Source: Chloroflexi bacterium GWB2_49_20
GTDB taxonomy: Bacteria > Chloroflexota > Anaerolineae > Anaerolineales > Villigracilaceae
Assembly: GCA_001796335.1 (NCBI GenBank)
Contig: MGMF01000001.1
Span: 186,001-250,000 of the forward strand
Direction of reading: 5' to 3'
DNA: 64,000 nt
Shown: one piece after another, positions 50,102-58,872 of the stretch
Position numbering within the stretch: position 1 is the first letter of the stretch
Layout: every line of letters starts with the position of its first letter
Notes under the pieces: model-generated
Told to the model about the DNA's origin: nothing
The model's database searches: none
Seen by the model: the letters and a program-made list of their open reading frames with translations, nothing else
Translations under genes and position numbers: made by a program

Positions 50102-51097
50102 GTGGAAACACTTTCATGGGAAGCGTTTGAAAAACATCTGTATGGGTTAAGCCCGAGCATTCTCAATATGGGGGGGACACGCAATGTTAGAGTTGGTTTT
50201 GATCCCATATCCCGAAGTATGTTTATCCGATTACCGATTGATCCGGAAACATCAGTTCCTCCCAGCACTTTCGCTGAACTTGAGAGTGGAGTACTAAAAG
50301 ATGAAACTGGATTTGTTCTTGAGATCAAGACAACAGCAAAACAACTATTTCGCGAATTTCATCGATTTGCAGAAATTATTACTGAAGATTTTGAGCAACC
50401 CGGGCAAACTGCATTTGGGGCATTTGAAACAGCAACCCACCGCTGGCGCGAACTTACATCACGAAAAGAATTATTAACTGAAGACCAGCAACTAGGCCTT
50501 CAAGGTGAACTAGTATTTCTTCGCTCTTTGTTGCAAGTTCAAAGGCCGCAGTCAATTATGGCATGGACAGGCAGAAACAAAGCACTAGCTGAACGTCATG
50601 ATTTCCGAATTAATAAAATTGATATTGAAGTAAAGTCAACAAGAAGTTCTCACCGCCGACATATCATCCACGGAATTGGGCAACTGCAAGCAAGTGAAGG
50701 GCATATACTTTATTTGCTCTCACTAAAATTTGAAGGTGCAGGTTTGGGACTAGGGAGAAGCCTTTGCGATGAGATCGAAGGTATTCGTAAAAGCCTTGCC
50801 AACACAGAAATTGAACGCATGGAATTCGAGAGCCGACTTCTTTCAACCGGATATAACGATAACGATGCACAACACTACCAAGAGAAGTTGATTCTTGCCG
50901 ACCCTCCAGTGCTTGTTATTGTCAACGATAAGTTTCCAAGAATTACAAGAGAAATAATGTCAGAAACAATTTCACCAGAAGTATCAGGTCGAATAGACGA
51001 CGTATCATATCGAGTAGATATTGAAGGCCTTGGTGTGATGCAAGGCTCGGAAGCATTCACAGATGTTCTTGGCAAGCTCAGAATGGAGATTGAATGA
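50102..51097 (+). CDS. PD-(D/E)xK motif protein (DUF4420 type)
   Basis: A 331-residue protein. A Glu-bearing helix (GLQGELVFLRSLLQ, Glu136) is followed by HDFRINKIDIEVKST, giving Asp167 and Glu176-x-Lys178, the core of a restriction-endonuclease fold. It matches the DUF4420 'PD-(D/E)XK motif protein' that accompanies MORC-like ATPases and Z1 proteins. It is probably the DNA-cutting subunit. GTG 50102 is the start, with AAGGAATAAGTA upstream. The stop overlaps the Z1 gene start (ATGA). Confidence 0.82.
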   Translation: METLSWEAFEKHLYGLSPSILNMGGTRNVRVGFDPISRSMFIRLPIDPETSVPPSTFAELESGVLKDETGFVLEIKTTAKQLFREFHRFAEIITEDFEQPGQTAFGAFETATHRWRELTSRKELLTEDQQLGLQGELVFLRSLLQVQRPQSIMAWTGRNKALAERHDFRINKIDIEVKSTRSSHRRHIIHGIGQLQASEGHILYLLSLKFEGAGLGLGRSLCDEIEGIRKSLANTEIERMEFESRLLSTGYNDNDAQHYQEKLILADPPVLVIVNDKFPRITREIMSETISPEVSGRIDDVSYRVDIEGLGVMQGSEAFTDVLGKLRMEIE

Positions 51098-53979
51098 ATT
51101 CAGTTATTGATGGCATAGCGCGATCACTTGATTTAGCCCTCGAAATTCTGGAAAAAACACAACCTGATAATTTAAAAGCAGCGATGAATATGGTTGCTTT
51201 TTACGCCCGTATAGATTTACCTGATAATCTCATTGAATATTTGATTGAACACATTTCAATCTGTGACCTAAATGATCGTATTCTTCATTCACTTACTTTT
51301 GCAATTCAGGCTTGGGATCACGAAGAAACACCGGTATGGGCAAATGGAACATTGCCACATACAAACGAAAGAAGAAGGGAAATTATCAAGAAACTCGGTT
51401 TCAATTCCAATCATCTGACTGTAATCAACAATAAAATCCCGAGATATACTGATGCTGAAATTCCTATCGTAATTTCTAATAATCATGAACCTTGGTACAA
51501 TGATCGTCAAAAAGACATAACAGACTTCTACTGGAAAGATTATAAATCTCACCTTGAAGAATCATGGGATTTTGAGTCAATTGGGATTCTCGACATAAGT
51601 ATTGATGATGTAATCTCCAGATTGTCAGACCCGACCCGCGCAGAAATCTTTCCTGTCAAAGGTCTTGTAATGGGCTTCGTGCAAAGTGGGAAAACTTCAC
51701 ATTTTAGCGGCCTTATTACAAAAGCCGCTGATGCAGGGTATCGATTAATAATTGTTTTGGCTGGCACAATGAATATTTTACGCCAACAAACACAAAGACG
51801 AATCGATAAAGAAATTGTTGGAATTGAATTATTGGACCCCGATGAGTATGGGACGGATGCTGATTGGAAAAATTTTGTTTCTCATGGGGGTCGACCAAGT
51901 TATATTGGTTCATTTGATTGGGAGAGACTAACTGACAAGCACGATGACTATCAACCATTAAGCAAGCACCTTAGTATTTTAGAATTCAAACCAGCAGACC
52001 GCACAAAACCATTTAATCACCCTGATAACCTGAGAACTGCCAGCGCAAAACTTGCAGTAATCAAAAAAGTGCCATCCAGAATCAACAAGTTGTGCAGGGA
52101 TTTAAAGCGGCTGAGCGAGTTAAGAAGTGCACTGATGCATGTTCCCACTCTAATAATTGACGACGAATCCGATCAAGCATCCGTAAACACAATCGACCAG
52201 TCAAAGCCTGGTAAAGAAGGTAAGCGAACTAGTACCAACAAAGCAATTGGAGAGCTTCTCAAGATGTTGCCACGTGCCCAATACGTTGGATATACAGCAA
52301 CGCCATTTGCCAATGTTTTTATTAATCCTTATGATGCTGATGATCTTTTCCCAAAAGATTTCATCATAAGCCTTCCAAGACCAAAGGGGTATATGGGAGT
52401 ATCGGACTTCTTCGATTTTGAAAATGAATTCGAGAAAGGCGATTTTAGGGGAAATTACAATGCTTTCGTACGTGCTGTGGAAGGGGACAACGAAGATCCG
52501 GAAAACCTTCCAATGGCAATTGATTCCTTTGTTCTTTCTGGCGCCATTAAACTTTTTCGCGAAAGCAAAGATCCTGAACGCTTTAAGTATTTTAAACACC
52601 ACACAATGTTGGTTCATCATTCATCAAAACGTATTGTTCATGAGGAAGACAGGGATGTAGTGGAGAATATTTTTAATGGGGGTGTCCGTTATCAACGTCC
52701 GGCTGGTTTGAGTGAGCTTCACAGACTTTTTGAAAACGACTTTGTGCCCGTGTCAAAAATTCGTGCCCCCGATTTTCCTTTTCCTAAGAATTTCGAGGAA
52801 CTGCTCCCGTTTATCTCAAGATGCATTTCAAAAATTTGTGCAGGAAAACCTGTACTGGTAGTCAATGGAGACGATAAACATCGGGATGACACACCTGAAT
52901 TTGAACAAACTTCGGTATGGGCGATTCTGGTTGGAGGTGCAAAACTCTCCAGAGGTTATACAGTTGAAGGATTAACAATTTCATATTACAGGCGACCAAC
53001 AGGCGCCGGAGATACTTTAATGCAGATGGGGCGATGGTTTGGATTCAGAAATGGCTATAAAGATCTAGTTCGACTTTTTATAGGTAGCAGGGAACCAAAG
53101 GGACGAACCACGGTTGATCTTTATGAAGCCTTTGGCGCGGTTTGCCGGGATGAAGAATCGCTTCGTAGTGAACTTCAGAAGTATTCCAAGGGAGGCCTCC
53201 TTCCCAGGCAAGTACCGCCACTTGTTCGACAGCACCTTCCTCTACTCCCACTCACTTCGCGAAACAAAATGTTCAACGCAGAAATATGTTCTCGTGATTT
53301 TGCCGGAGAATGGAAAGAAAAAACATCTGCTCCATCTCAAATCAATCCAATCAAGAGAAATCAAGCTATTACAGCAACCCTACTTTCCTCATGTCAGATT
53401 AGTCCTCTTCTCAAAATATCACATACCAATACGGATAGTAATAGTAAACGCCAGTATGATGCAATGATTGGGCTTGTTTCAGGAGAGAATGTACTCACTT
53501 TTCTTAAGGAATACAGCTGGGCAGATGGAAAGAAGTCAAATTATCTTGAGATAGAATATATTGATATGATGCTCAAGAAGAATAAACTCAATAAATGGCT
53601 TGTTCTTCTCCCTCAATCAAACACGGAAAGAAAATTCACTCCACCAAACACACAACTGAAAGACTTATCGGTTGTCACGCGAAAACGGGTGTCCACTAGC
53701 CGATTTAAGGTTTATTCTGAACCACGGCATCGAGAAGCTGCTATTTATTTAAGCGGGTGTGGTAATGTTCAATATCCATGCCTGTCACTCTTGGAATATC
53801 GAGATCCCGAAGCTCCTGTTCTACTATTGTATTTTGTCCAAGAGGATGCAACCTCCAAAACAGAGATTACTGTTGGTTTTGGAATTCAATATCCAGGACA
53901 AAAAGTGGAAAAGGCAATTATTTGGACGGTAAAGGACCCCGACGATGAGGATGCAGTTGTAATCCAGCAAGAAACATGA
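51094..53979 (+). CDS. Z1-domain superfamily II helicase-like ATPase
   Basis: A 961-residue Z1 protein. The helicase motifs are intact: Walker A GFVQSGKTSH (G194-T201), motif II IIDDESDQA (Asp356-Asp357-Glu358), motif III YTATPFANVF (near 400), and motif VI QMGRWFGFR (from Gln644). An N-terminal helical region (1-180) and a C-terminal domain (700-961) of unknown role flank the helicase. Z1 proteins are the diagnostic component of the MORC-ATPase/REase/methylase systems. It probably remodels DNA together with the two preceding proteins. The start overlaps the upstream stop, and the downstream methylase/Vsr pair is convergent. Confidence 0.88.
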   Translation: MNSVIDGIARSLDLALEILEKTQPDNLKAAMNMVAFYARIDLPDNLIEYLIEHISICDLNDRILHSLTFAIQAWDHEETPVWANGTLPHTNERRREIIKKLGFNSNHLTVINNKIPRYTDAEIPIVISNNHEPWYNDRQKDITDFYWKDYKSHLEESWDFESIGILDISIDDVISRLSDPTRAEIFPVKGLVMGFVQSGKTSHFSGLITKAADAGYRLIIVLAGTMNILRQQTQRRIDKEIVGIELLDPDEYGTDADWKNFVSHGGRPSYIGSFDWERLTDKHDDYQPLSKHLSILEFKPADRTKPFNHPDNLRTASAKLAVIKKVPSRINKLCRDLKRLSELRSALMHVPTLIIDDESDQASVNTIDQSKPGKEGKRTSTNKAIGELLKMLPRAQYVGYTATPFANVFINPYDADDLFPKDFIISLPRPKGYMGVSDFFDFENEFEKGDFRGNYNAFVRAVEGDNEDPENLPMAIDSFVLSGAIKLFRESKDPERFKYFKHHTMLVHHSSKRIVHEEDRDVVENIFNGGVRYQRPAGLSELHRLFENDFVPVSKIRAPDFPFPKNFEELLPFISRCISKICAGKPVLVVNGDDKHRDDTPEFEQTSVWAILVGGAKLSRGYTVEGLTISYYRRPTGAGDTLMQMGRWFGFRNGYKDLVRLFIGSREPKGRTTVDLYEAFGAVCRDEESLRSELQKYSKGGLLPRQVPPLVRQHLPLLPLTSRNKMFNAEICSRDFAGEWKEKTSAPSQINPIKRNQAITATLLSSCQISPLLKISHTNTDSNSKRQYDAMIGLVSGENVLTFLKEYSWADGKKSNYLEIEYIDMMLKKNKLNKWLVLLPQSNTERKFTPPNTQLKDLSVVTRKRVSTSRFKVYSEPRHREAAIYLSGCGNVQYPCLSLLEYRDPEAPVLLLYFVQEDATSKTEITVGFGIQYPGQKVEKAIIWTVKDPDDEDAVVIQQET

Positions 53980-54084
53980 AATCGGCCATCTCAATAAAAA
54001 ACTAATAGATCAGAATTATTTCAGAATTGCATTGAAATTTAAGGTTAGTTTACTGCTAAAACTTTAAGAGGTACAATTCTTTTG

Positions 54085-54492
54085 TTAAATGTTAATAGCA
54101 TCCAAAATTCTTTTTACTACAAGGTCGGGATTAGACAATTCATGTTCCCAAACCCTTATAACTTTCCACCCCATTTTGATTAACTCTTCCGAGACATAAT
54201 CATCACGACTCTTATTACCCAAGAGTTTCTTCTTCCAAAACTCCTGGTTATTTTTTGGCATGGTTGAATGCATAGGACATCCATGCCAGAAACAACCATC
54301 AACAAAAAGAGTGGTTTTATGCTTGAGAAAGACAAAATCAGGCTTCCCAAGCAAGGGCTGATTCCTCCGCCACCCCGAAATATGATTGGAACGCAGGATT
54401 TTAATCATAACCAGTTCAGTATCCTTATTGCCTTTCCCCCGAATATGCGACATTACTTCTGAACGCTTTTCTTTTGTAAAAACATCTGGCAT
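54085..54492 (-). CDS. vsr: Very-short-patch mismatch repair endonuclease (Vsr)
   Basis: A 135-residue Vsr that nicks beside T:G mismatches formed by deamination of 5-methylcytosine. It has the start MPDVFTKEKRSEVMSHIRGK, the catalytic GKPDFVFLKHKTTLFVDGCF with Asp52, and the FWHGCPMHS segment with Zn/His residues at about 70-75. Length matches E. coli Vsr (about 156) minus a short tail. I chose ATG 54492 because it begins 7 nt after the methylase stop and gives the family N-terminus; a longer frame overlaps the methylase. It follows the cytosine methylase as in Dcm-Vsr pairs. Confidence 0.9.
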   Translation of the reverse strand: MPDVFTKEKRSEVMSHIRGKGNKDTELVMIKILRSNHISGWRRNQPLLGKPDFVFLKHKTTLFVDGCFWHGCPMHSTMPKNNQEFWKKKLLGNKSRDDYVSEELIKMGWKVIRVWEHELSNPDLVVKRILDAINI

Positions 54493-54499
54493 GTTAAAC

Positions 54500-56029
54500 T
54501 TATTCCGAGTCTTGTAATACTTTGAAGACAATAGTTGCAATTTTACTCGCCAACATTGGAGGTACGGCATTTCCAACTTGGTGGTATTGTTGAGTTCTTG
54601 TACCTTCAAAGAAATAATTGTCTGGAAATGTCTGCAGACGTGCCGCTTCTCTAACAGTTAAACTGCGACATTGCGAAGTATCATAATGAATGTAGTAATG
54701 ACCATCTTTGCTTATGTGCGAAACTACTGTTGTTGATGGCTTTCCACAGACTTGAACCCGAAAACGGTCATTGAACATTGAACCATCAATGGCTTCCTGT
54801 ACATTCTCGTGGTTGGGAAGCAATTCTTTTGGAAAATCACTTAAGGTAGGGGAACGACCATAAACACGGGCAAATACAGAAGCAAAGAAATATCTATACA
54901 GATCATCACCAATATGTCCTCTGGTTTCATGATTGCAAACTCCAGCTAACGCCCTATCCACATACCATTCCTTGTATTTTTTGGGAGCAACTTGAACATC
55001 CATATAGGTAGATCCACGCGAAATGCTTGCACCGATATTCTTCAACTCATTTTTTATAACATTTTGAAGATCAGGCGCAATGTCTTTTATCCATATTGCC
55101 TTGGAGATTTTCTTTATTGTATTCTGCCATTCTTCGACTGAATCTTCTTTTTTTGAAAGCCCGCTTCGCAATTTAGGTAAATCGCCTATCACATCATCAA
55201 TGGAAACTTGATTGGTTTTTTCCAACAGCCCCATTTCAGATTTGTAAATATCGGATCGAATCCCAAAGATAAAAATTCTATGCCTAGCTTGAGGAATACC
55301 GTATTCTTCCGAGCGTACGATAAAATCTTGTGGCTTCAATTCACCATTTGCAGGGTACTTTTTAGAAAACGAGAATAGTTCATAAGCCAAAAGATTATTA
55401 GTATTAAATCTATTCACATTTAAAGGATTTTTTAAATCAGAAATAATTAAATCAAAAGTATTCTGTTTTTTTACTTTTGATGAAAGCAACCCTTTCACAT
55501 TCTCCATAACAAACACAGGAGGTTGATGATCTGCTAATATTTGCAAGTATTCCTTGTAAAGGAAGTGACGACTATCTGTCGCATATTTCTCCTCGTTTTC
55601 TCCCCGCATTCGGGATCGACCAACCAATGAATAAGCTTGACATGGAGGACCTCCAATTAAGACCCAATTAGTTACCCCATCCAATGCTTTTTTAATTCGT
55701 GACTTAACTGTATCTCGATTAGTATTTCCCAGTTCAGCAAGCCAAGCTTCTGATTTTGCGCTGGATGCTTCAATTGGGTAATTGTTAAAAAGTTCCTCTT
55801 TACTAATATTTCCTCTTAAATATTCATAATAGCTGAATGGAATTGATTTAGGAGTAAATTGGCGAAAAAAAGCTCTTAATTCCAATGTTCGATGGGCAAT
55901 TTCATCTTTCTCAATCGAGAGCTTTACTTTATAATAAGAATCTCCTTTATCTGTTCTTAAAGATGCAAAACCCTCCCCCAAACCTCCGGGGCCGGCAAAA
56001 ATGTCAATGATGGGTATGGGAATATTCAT
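54500..56029 (-). CDS. DNA (cytosine-5-)-methyltransferase
   Basis: A 509-residue C5-cytosine methyltransferase. Motif I is IDIFAGPGGLGEGF (9-22), motif IV GGPPCQAYS with catalytic Cys130, motif VI FVMENVKGLL, motif VIII QARHRIFIFGIR, and the C-terminal QVGNAVPP (motif X). A variable target-recognition region lies between. I favour ATG 56029, which starts just before motif I; ATG 56053 is possible, and neither has a clear ribosome-binding site. It is convergent to the Z1 operon and paired with vsr. It presumably protects host DNA from the Z1/REase complex. Base use is AT-rich. Confidence 0.9.
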   Translation of the reverse strand: MNIPIPIIDIFAGPGGLGEGFASLRTDKGDSYYKVKLSIEKDEIAHRTLELRAFFRQFTPKSIPFSYYEYLRGNISKEELFNNYPIEASSAKSEAWLAELGNTNRDTVKSRIKKALDGVTNWVLIGGPPCQAYSLVGRSRMRGENEEKYATDSRHFLYKEYLQILADHQPPVFVMENVKGLLSSKVKKQNTFDLIISDLKNPLNVNRFNTNNLLAYELFSFSKKYPANGELKPQDFIVRSEEYGIPQARHRIFIFGIRSDIYKSEMGLLEKTNQVSIDDVIGDLPKLRSGLSKKEDSVEEWQNTIKKISKAIWIKDIAPDLQNVIKNELKNIGASISRGSTYMDVQVAPKKYKEWYVDRALAGVCNHETRGHIGDDLYRYFFASVFARVYGRSPTLSDFPKELLPNHENVQEAIDGSMFNDRFRVQVCGKPSTTVVSHISKDGHYYIHYDTSQCRSLTVREAARLQTFPDNYFFEGTRTQQYHQVGNAVPPMLASKIATIVFKVLQDSE

Positions 56030-56174
56030 AATTCGAAGCTGATAATAAAGCATCCTTCATTTTCAAAATATCATACCGCAAAAGAGAACAGTGTCAATAT
56101 ACCATCAAACATATAATGATTTATAAGGGCTGGTGGCTAAATAAGATTGTTTAACGCACAAAATAAATGACAAA

Positions 56175-56194
56175 GGGCGCATGGCAATGCGCCC
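56175..56194. repeat. Short hairpin repeat (gggcgcat family)
   Basis: gggcgcat (56175-56182) pairs with atgcgccc (56187-56194) around a 4-nt loop. It sits in the 379-nt gap at the right edge of the defence cassette, which otherwise holds no gene. Confidence 0.55.
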
Positions 56195-56408
56195 CTACGA
56201 TCTCACCCAAAAGCCCTCATCCCAGCACTCTCCTAATGGGTTATGGGTTTGGAGGCAGACATGCGGGCAGGTCGGAAAAAACCAGACCCGCCCCATCCCG
56301 CCGAAGAATATTGATCAAATCCATTTAACCATATTAAGGTAAAATATTGTCATAAACCGTCCCCGTCGCATTGCGGCGGGTCCTAAACACTTTTAGAGGA
56401 GAAACCCC

Positions 56409-56834
56409 ATGTTCAGTACAGTAATCATCGTCGGCAATGTTGGCAGAGATCCAGAGATGCGCTACACCCCCTCCGGACAGGCCGTCACCAGTTTTTCAGT
56501 TGCCACCAACCGCCAATATACCAACAACAATGGCGAAAGCGTAAAAGAAACCACCTGGTTCCGCGTTTCTGCCTGGGGAAAACAGGCTGAAACCTGCAAT
56601 CAATACCTGCGCAAAGGCAGCAAAGTCCTGGTGGAAGGCCGCCTGACCTGTGATCCGGCCACCGGCGGGCCGCGCATTTGGAAAGCCCAGGACGGCAGCT
56701 CACGCGCCTCCTTCGAAGTGAGTTCCTCAACCGTGCGCTTCCTGTCCTCCCGCAACGAGACGGAAGGCGCGGCTCCTTCCGGAGGCGAGGATGGCGGCTT
56801 TACCGATCAAGCTGAAGATGAAATTCCGTTCTAA
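56409..56834 (+). CDS. ssb: Single-stranded DNA-binding protein
   Basis: A 141-residue OB-fold SSB. The start IIVGNVGRDPEMRYTPSGQA and the strand KETTWFRVSAWGKQAETC are typical. A short glycine-rich linker leads to the acidic tip EDEIPF, which binds partner repair proteins. Size is on the short side of the family (150-180). AGAGGAGAAACCCC is the ribosome-binding site. It follows the AT-rich cassette and precedes a small unknown gene by 17 nt. Confidence 0.93.
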   Translation: MFSTVIIVGNVGRDPEMRYTPSGQAVTSFSVATNRQYTNNNGESVKETTWFRVSAWGKQAETCNQYLRKGSKVLVEGRLTCDPATGGPRIWKAQDGSSRASFEVSSSTVRFLSSRNETEGAAPSGGEDGGFTDQAEDEIPF

Positions 56835-56851
56835 GCGGATGCGAGGCTGAT

Positions 56852-57184
56852 ATGACCGTTCCACTCCCCCCGCCAGCTTCCCCCGCCCTGGAAGCTCCCA
56901 CCGACCTGAAAAGCATCTACTCCAACCTGGCGCGCATCGCCCACTCCCCGGCGGATCTCGTCATCGACTTCGCCCATCTCCTGCCGGGAGAAACCCGCGC
57001 CTGGATCGGCGCCCGCATCCTGATGTCACCCCTGAGCGCCAAGTTATTGCAGCGTGCCTTAAGTGAGAACCTGGCCCGCTACGAAACTGCCTATGGCAGC
57101 ATCAACATTCCCGTAAATTCAACCCTGGCAGACAATCTCTTCCGGCCCCACCAGCCTCCGCCGGAAGATCCACCCGATAAATGA
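56852..57184 (+). CDS. Hypothetical protein downstream of ssb
   Basis: A 110-residue protein with a proline/alanine-rich start, a helical middle (LKSIYSNLARIAHSPADLVI, then LMSPLSAKLLQRALSENLAR) and a proline-rich end. The central part resembles the DUF3467-like proteins (LARIAHSPADLVIDFAHLLPG), which are small proteins of unknown function seen in several bacteria. It lies 17 nt after ssb and may be co-transcribed. Confidence 0.6.
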   Translation: MTVPLPPPASPALEAPTDLKSIYSNLARIAHSPADLVIDFAHLLPGETRAWIGARILMSPLSAKLLQRALSENLARYETAYGSINIPVNSTLADNLFRPHQPPPEDPPDK

Positions 57185-57247
57185 TGCCATTACATAACTT
57201 TTTGGCCATGTTGTTTTTCTCCCATAAGAAGATTGAAACGGCGGGAG

Positions 57248-57411
57248 TGTAATTGTCGTTCTGAGCGACCGTAGGAAGCGAAGGATCCCCTGGCATTGTC
57301 CCGATGTTCTTACGGGGCATTGTCCCGATGTTCTTACGGGGCATCGTCCCGATGTTCTTACGGGGCATCGTCCCGATGTTCTTACGGGACGTCCGTCGGG
57401 AGGGTGACAAG
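57248..57411 (+). repeat. R3-type repeat containing a 4 x 24-bp tandem array (57292-57387)
   Basis: Four perfect or one-base-varied units of ggcattgtcccgatgttcttacgg lie head to tail at 57292, 57316, 57340 and 57364. Flanking text (gcgaaggatccc, gggagggtgacaag) belongs to the R3 family near 10321. Confidence 0.85.
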
Positions 57412-57466
57412 CCTGAGCGATGACCTGATCACTTTATAAGGAAGTGGTTTACCTTGTTCAATCGAG

Positions 57467-58180
57467 ATGATACAAATGATGGATAAATTGGAACAGATCG
57501 CCGAACAGATCCGGCAGACATTTGACACCCAGACCGCCGCCCGAGACCAGGCTCTGACCCAGGCCCGCATGTTAACACGCCATTGTTCGCTGGCAATTCG
57601 CGCCGTCCACCGGGAAGAAACTGATCTGATGCAATCCCACCTGGATGAAGCCGGGAAACTGGCGGCTTGCCTTACCACAGACCTCGAGCAATTCCCCAAC
57701 CTGTATCACACCGGTTACACCCAGGATGCCCTCAAGGAATACGCTGAAGCCCAGATCACCTGCGCTTTGATCCTCAACAGACCCCTGCCATCACCGCACG
57801 AGATACACGTCATCGGCGCCACCTATCTCAAGGGTCTCTCTGAAGTGGTCGGCGAATTGCGCCGGCGCTGCCTGGATATCCTGCGCCAGGGATATTCGGA
57901 TGAGGCAGAACGTTTGCTTAAATCGATGGATGATATCTTTGCTGTACTGGTCACCATGGATTACCCGGATGCCATCACCAACGGGCTGCGCCGGCAGACG
58001 GACATCGCCCGCAGTATCATTGAGCGGACGCGCGGAGACCTGACCTTCAGCCTGAGGGGTGAACACCTGGCGCAGGCCATTGCCGGTCTCAGTAAACAAT
58101 TGCTGTCGGGTGAGCTGTTGCCGGGTGACCTGGCCGGTAATGCCTACCTGCCCGACGAAGAGGGTGGCCCGGATGAATGA
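57467..58180 (+). CDS. Translin-family protein
   Basis: A 237-residue all-helical protein. The central segment LPSPHEIHVIGATYLKGLSEV followed by RRRCLDILRQGYSDEAERLL, and the end DAITNGLRRQTDIARSIIERTRGDL, match translin/TRAX-type proteins, including the conserved GLRR-DxARSLIExTRxDL region. Translin family members bind and process single-stranded RNA or DNA; in eukaryotes they form the C3PO RNase. Bacterial and archaeal members are known but little studied. The start could be ATG 57467, 57476 or 57479. It lies between ssb and a DNPH1-like gene, a nucleic-acid-related neighbourhood. Confidence 0.75.
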   Translation: MIQMMDKLEQIAEQIRQTFDTQTAARDQALTQARMLTRHCSLAIRAVHREETDLMQSHLDEAGKLAACLTTDLEQFPNLYHTGYTQDALKEYAEAQITCALILNRPLPSPHEIHVIGATYLKGLSEVVGELRRRCLDILRQGYSDEAERLLKSMDDIFAVLVTMDYPDAITNGLRRQTDIARSIIERTRGDLTFSLRGEHLAQAIAGLSKQLLSGELLPGDLAGNAYLPDEEGGPDE

Positions 58181-58228
58181 AAGTGGGCACCGCCACCCGT
58201 TGATCATTAATTTATCGAAAAGACTCGA

Positions 58229-58657
58229 ATGAATATCTATTTTGCCTGCTCAATAACCGGTGGAAGACAATTCGAAACTGTATATCAATCCATCACCCAA
58301 ACCCTGCTGGAGTCCGGACATGAGGTCCCTACCGCCCACCTGGCGGAAGCAGATGTAATCGACCTGGAGAATATAGTGAACGCCCGGGATATCTACACCC
58401 GGGATGTAAACTGGATCCAGGCTTGTGATGCCCTGATCGCGGAAGTCAGCACACCGTCACACGGAGTTGGTTACGAGGTGGCATATGCCCTCGGCATTGG
58501 CAAGCCGGTATTATGCTGCTTCCAGGCCGGTCAAAAGGTATCCAAAATGATCACTGGAAATTCGCATAAAAATTTACAGGTGGTTTCATACGCGGATGTG
58601 AACCAGGCTGTTAATTTCGTCCAGGAATTCCTGTATACCCTGAAGCGAAGTTTGTGA
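58229..58657 (+). CDS. Nucleoside 2-deoxyribosyltransferase-fold hydrolase (DNPH1-like)
   Basis: A 142-residue enzyme of the nucleoside 2-deoxyribosyltransferase fold. It has YFACSITGGRQFETVYQSIT at the start, RDIYTRDVNWIQACDALIAE near residue 65, and the active-site STPSHGVGYEVAYALGIGKP. The layout matches 2'-deoxynucleoside 5'-phosphate N-hydrolase (DNPH1/Rcl), which splits deoxynucleotides into base and deoxyribose phosphate. It could clean damaged nucleotides. It lies 48 nt after the translin-like gene. Confidence 0.82.
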   Translation: MNIYFACSITGGRQFETVYQSITQTLLESGHEVPTAHLAEADVIDLENIVNARDIYTRDVNWIQACDALIAEVSTPSHGVGYEVAYALGIGKPVLCCFQAGQKVSKMITGNSHKNLQVVSYADVNQAVNFVQEFLYTLKRSL

Positions 58658-58784
58658 ACATTATCACGATTTATGCATGACATTATTCTCTATCAGAATG
58701 ACACCTTATCGGCTATCATTCGTTTTGGAGACGGGATTAAGACACCTCCAACTTGTGCATAACTGTCTCCTCCTTTGGCGAACG

Positions 58785-58813
58785 CCTCCGCCTGGTGCCC
58801 ACCATGCGGAGGC
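58785..58813. terminator. Hairpin between DNPH1-like gene and convergent histidine kinase
   Basis: gcctccgc (58784-58791) pairs with gcggaggc (58806-58813) around a 14-nt loop, followed by TGTTATT. It lies in a gap of about 215 nt between convergent genes, with no other feature visible. A weak terminator. Confidence 0.45.
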
Positions 58814-58872
58814 TGTTATTAAGCTCATTTATTGCATTTGAGGTATCTTTTCAATAATTCGGGATGATATAT

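Noticed and set aside
54493-54609. N-terminal extension of Vsr
   Set aside because: It would overlap the cytosine methylase coding region and lacks similarity to Vsr, whose family start matches ATG 54492.
48611-56029. DISARM, BREX or Druantia system
   Set aside because: No DrmA/B, PglZ, BrxC or DruE-type proteins are present; the Z1 and DUF4420 proteins point to the MORC-linked R-M class instead.
57292-57387. Possible CRISPR array
   Set aside because: The four 24-bp units abut directly with no unique spacers and no cas genes are present.
57102-57410. Minus-strand frame encoding repeated RKNIGTMP units
   Set aside because: It is the translation of the 24-bp tandem repeat; no ribosome-binding site, no family, and it overlaps the end of the gene after ssb.
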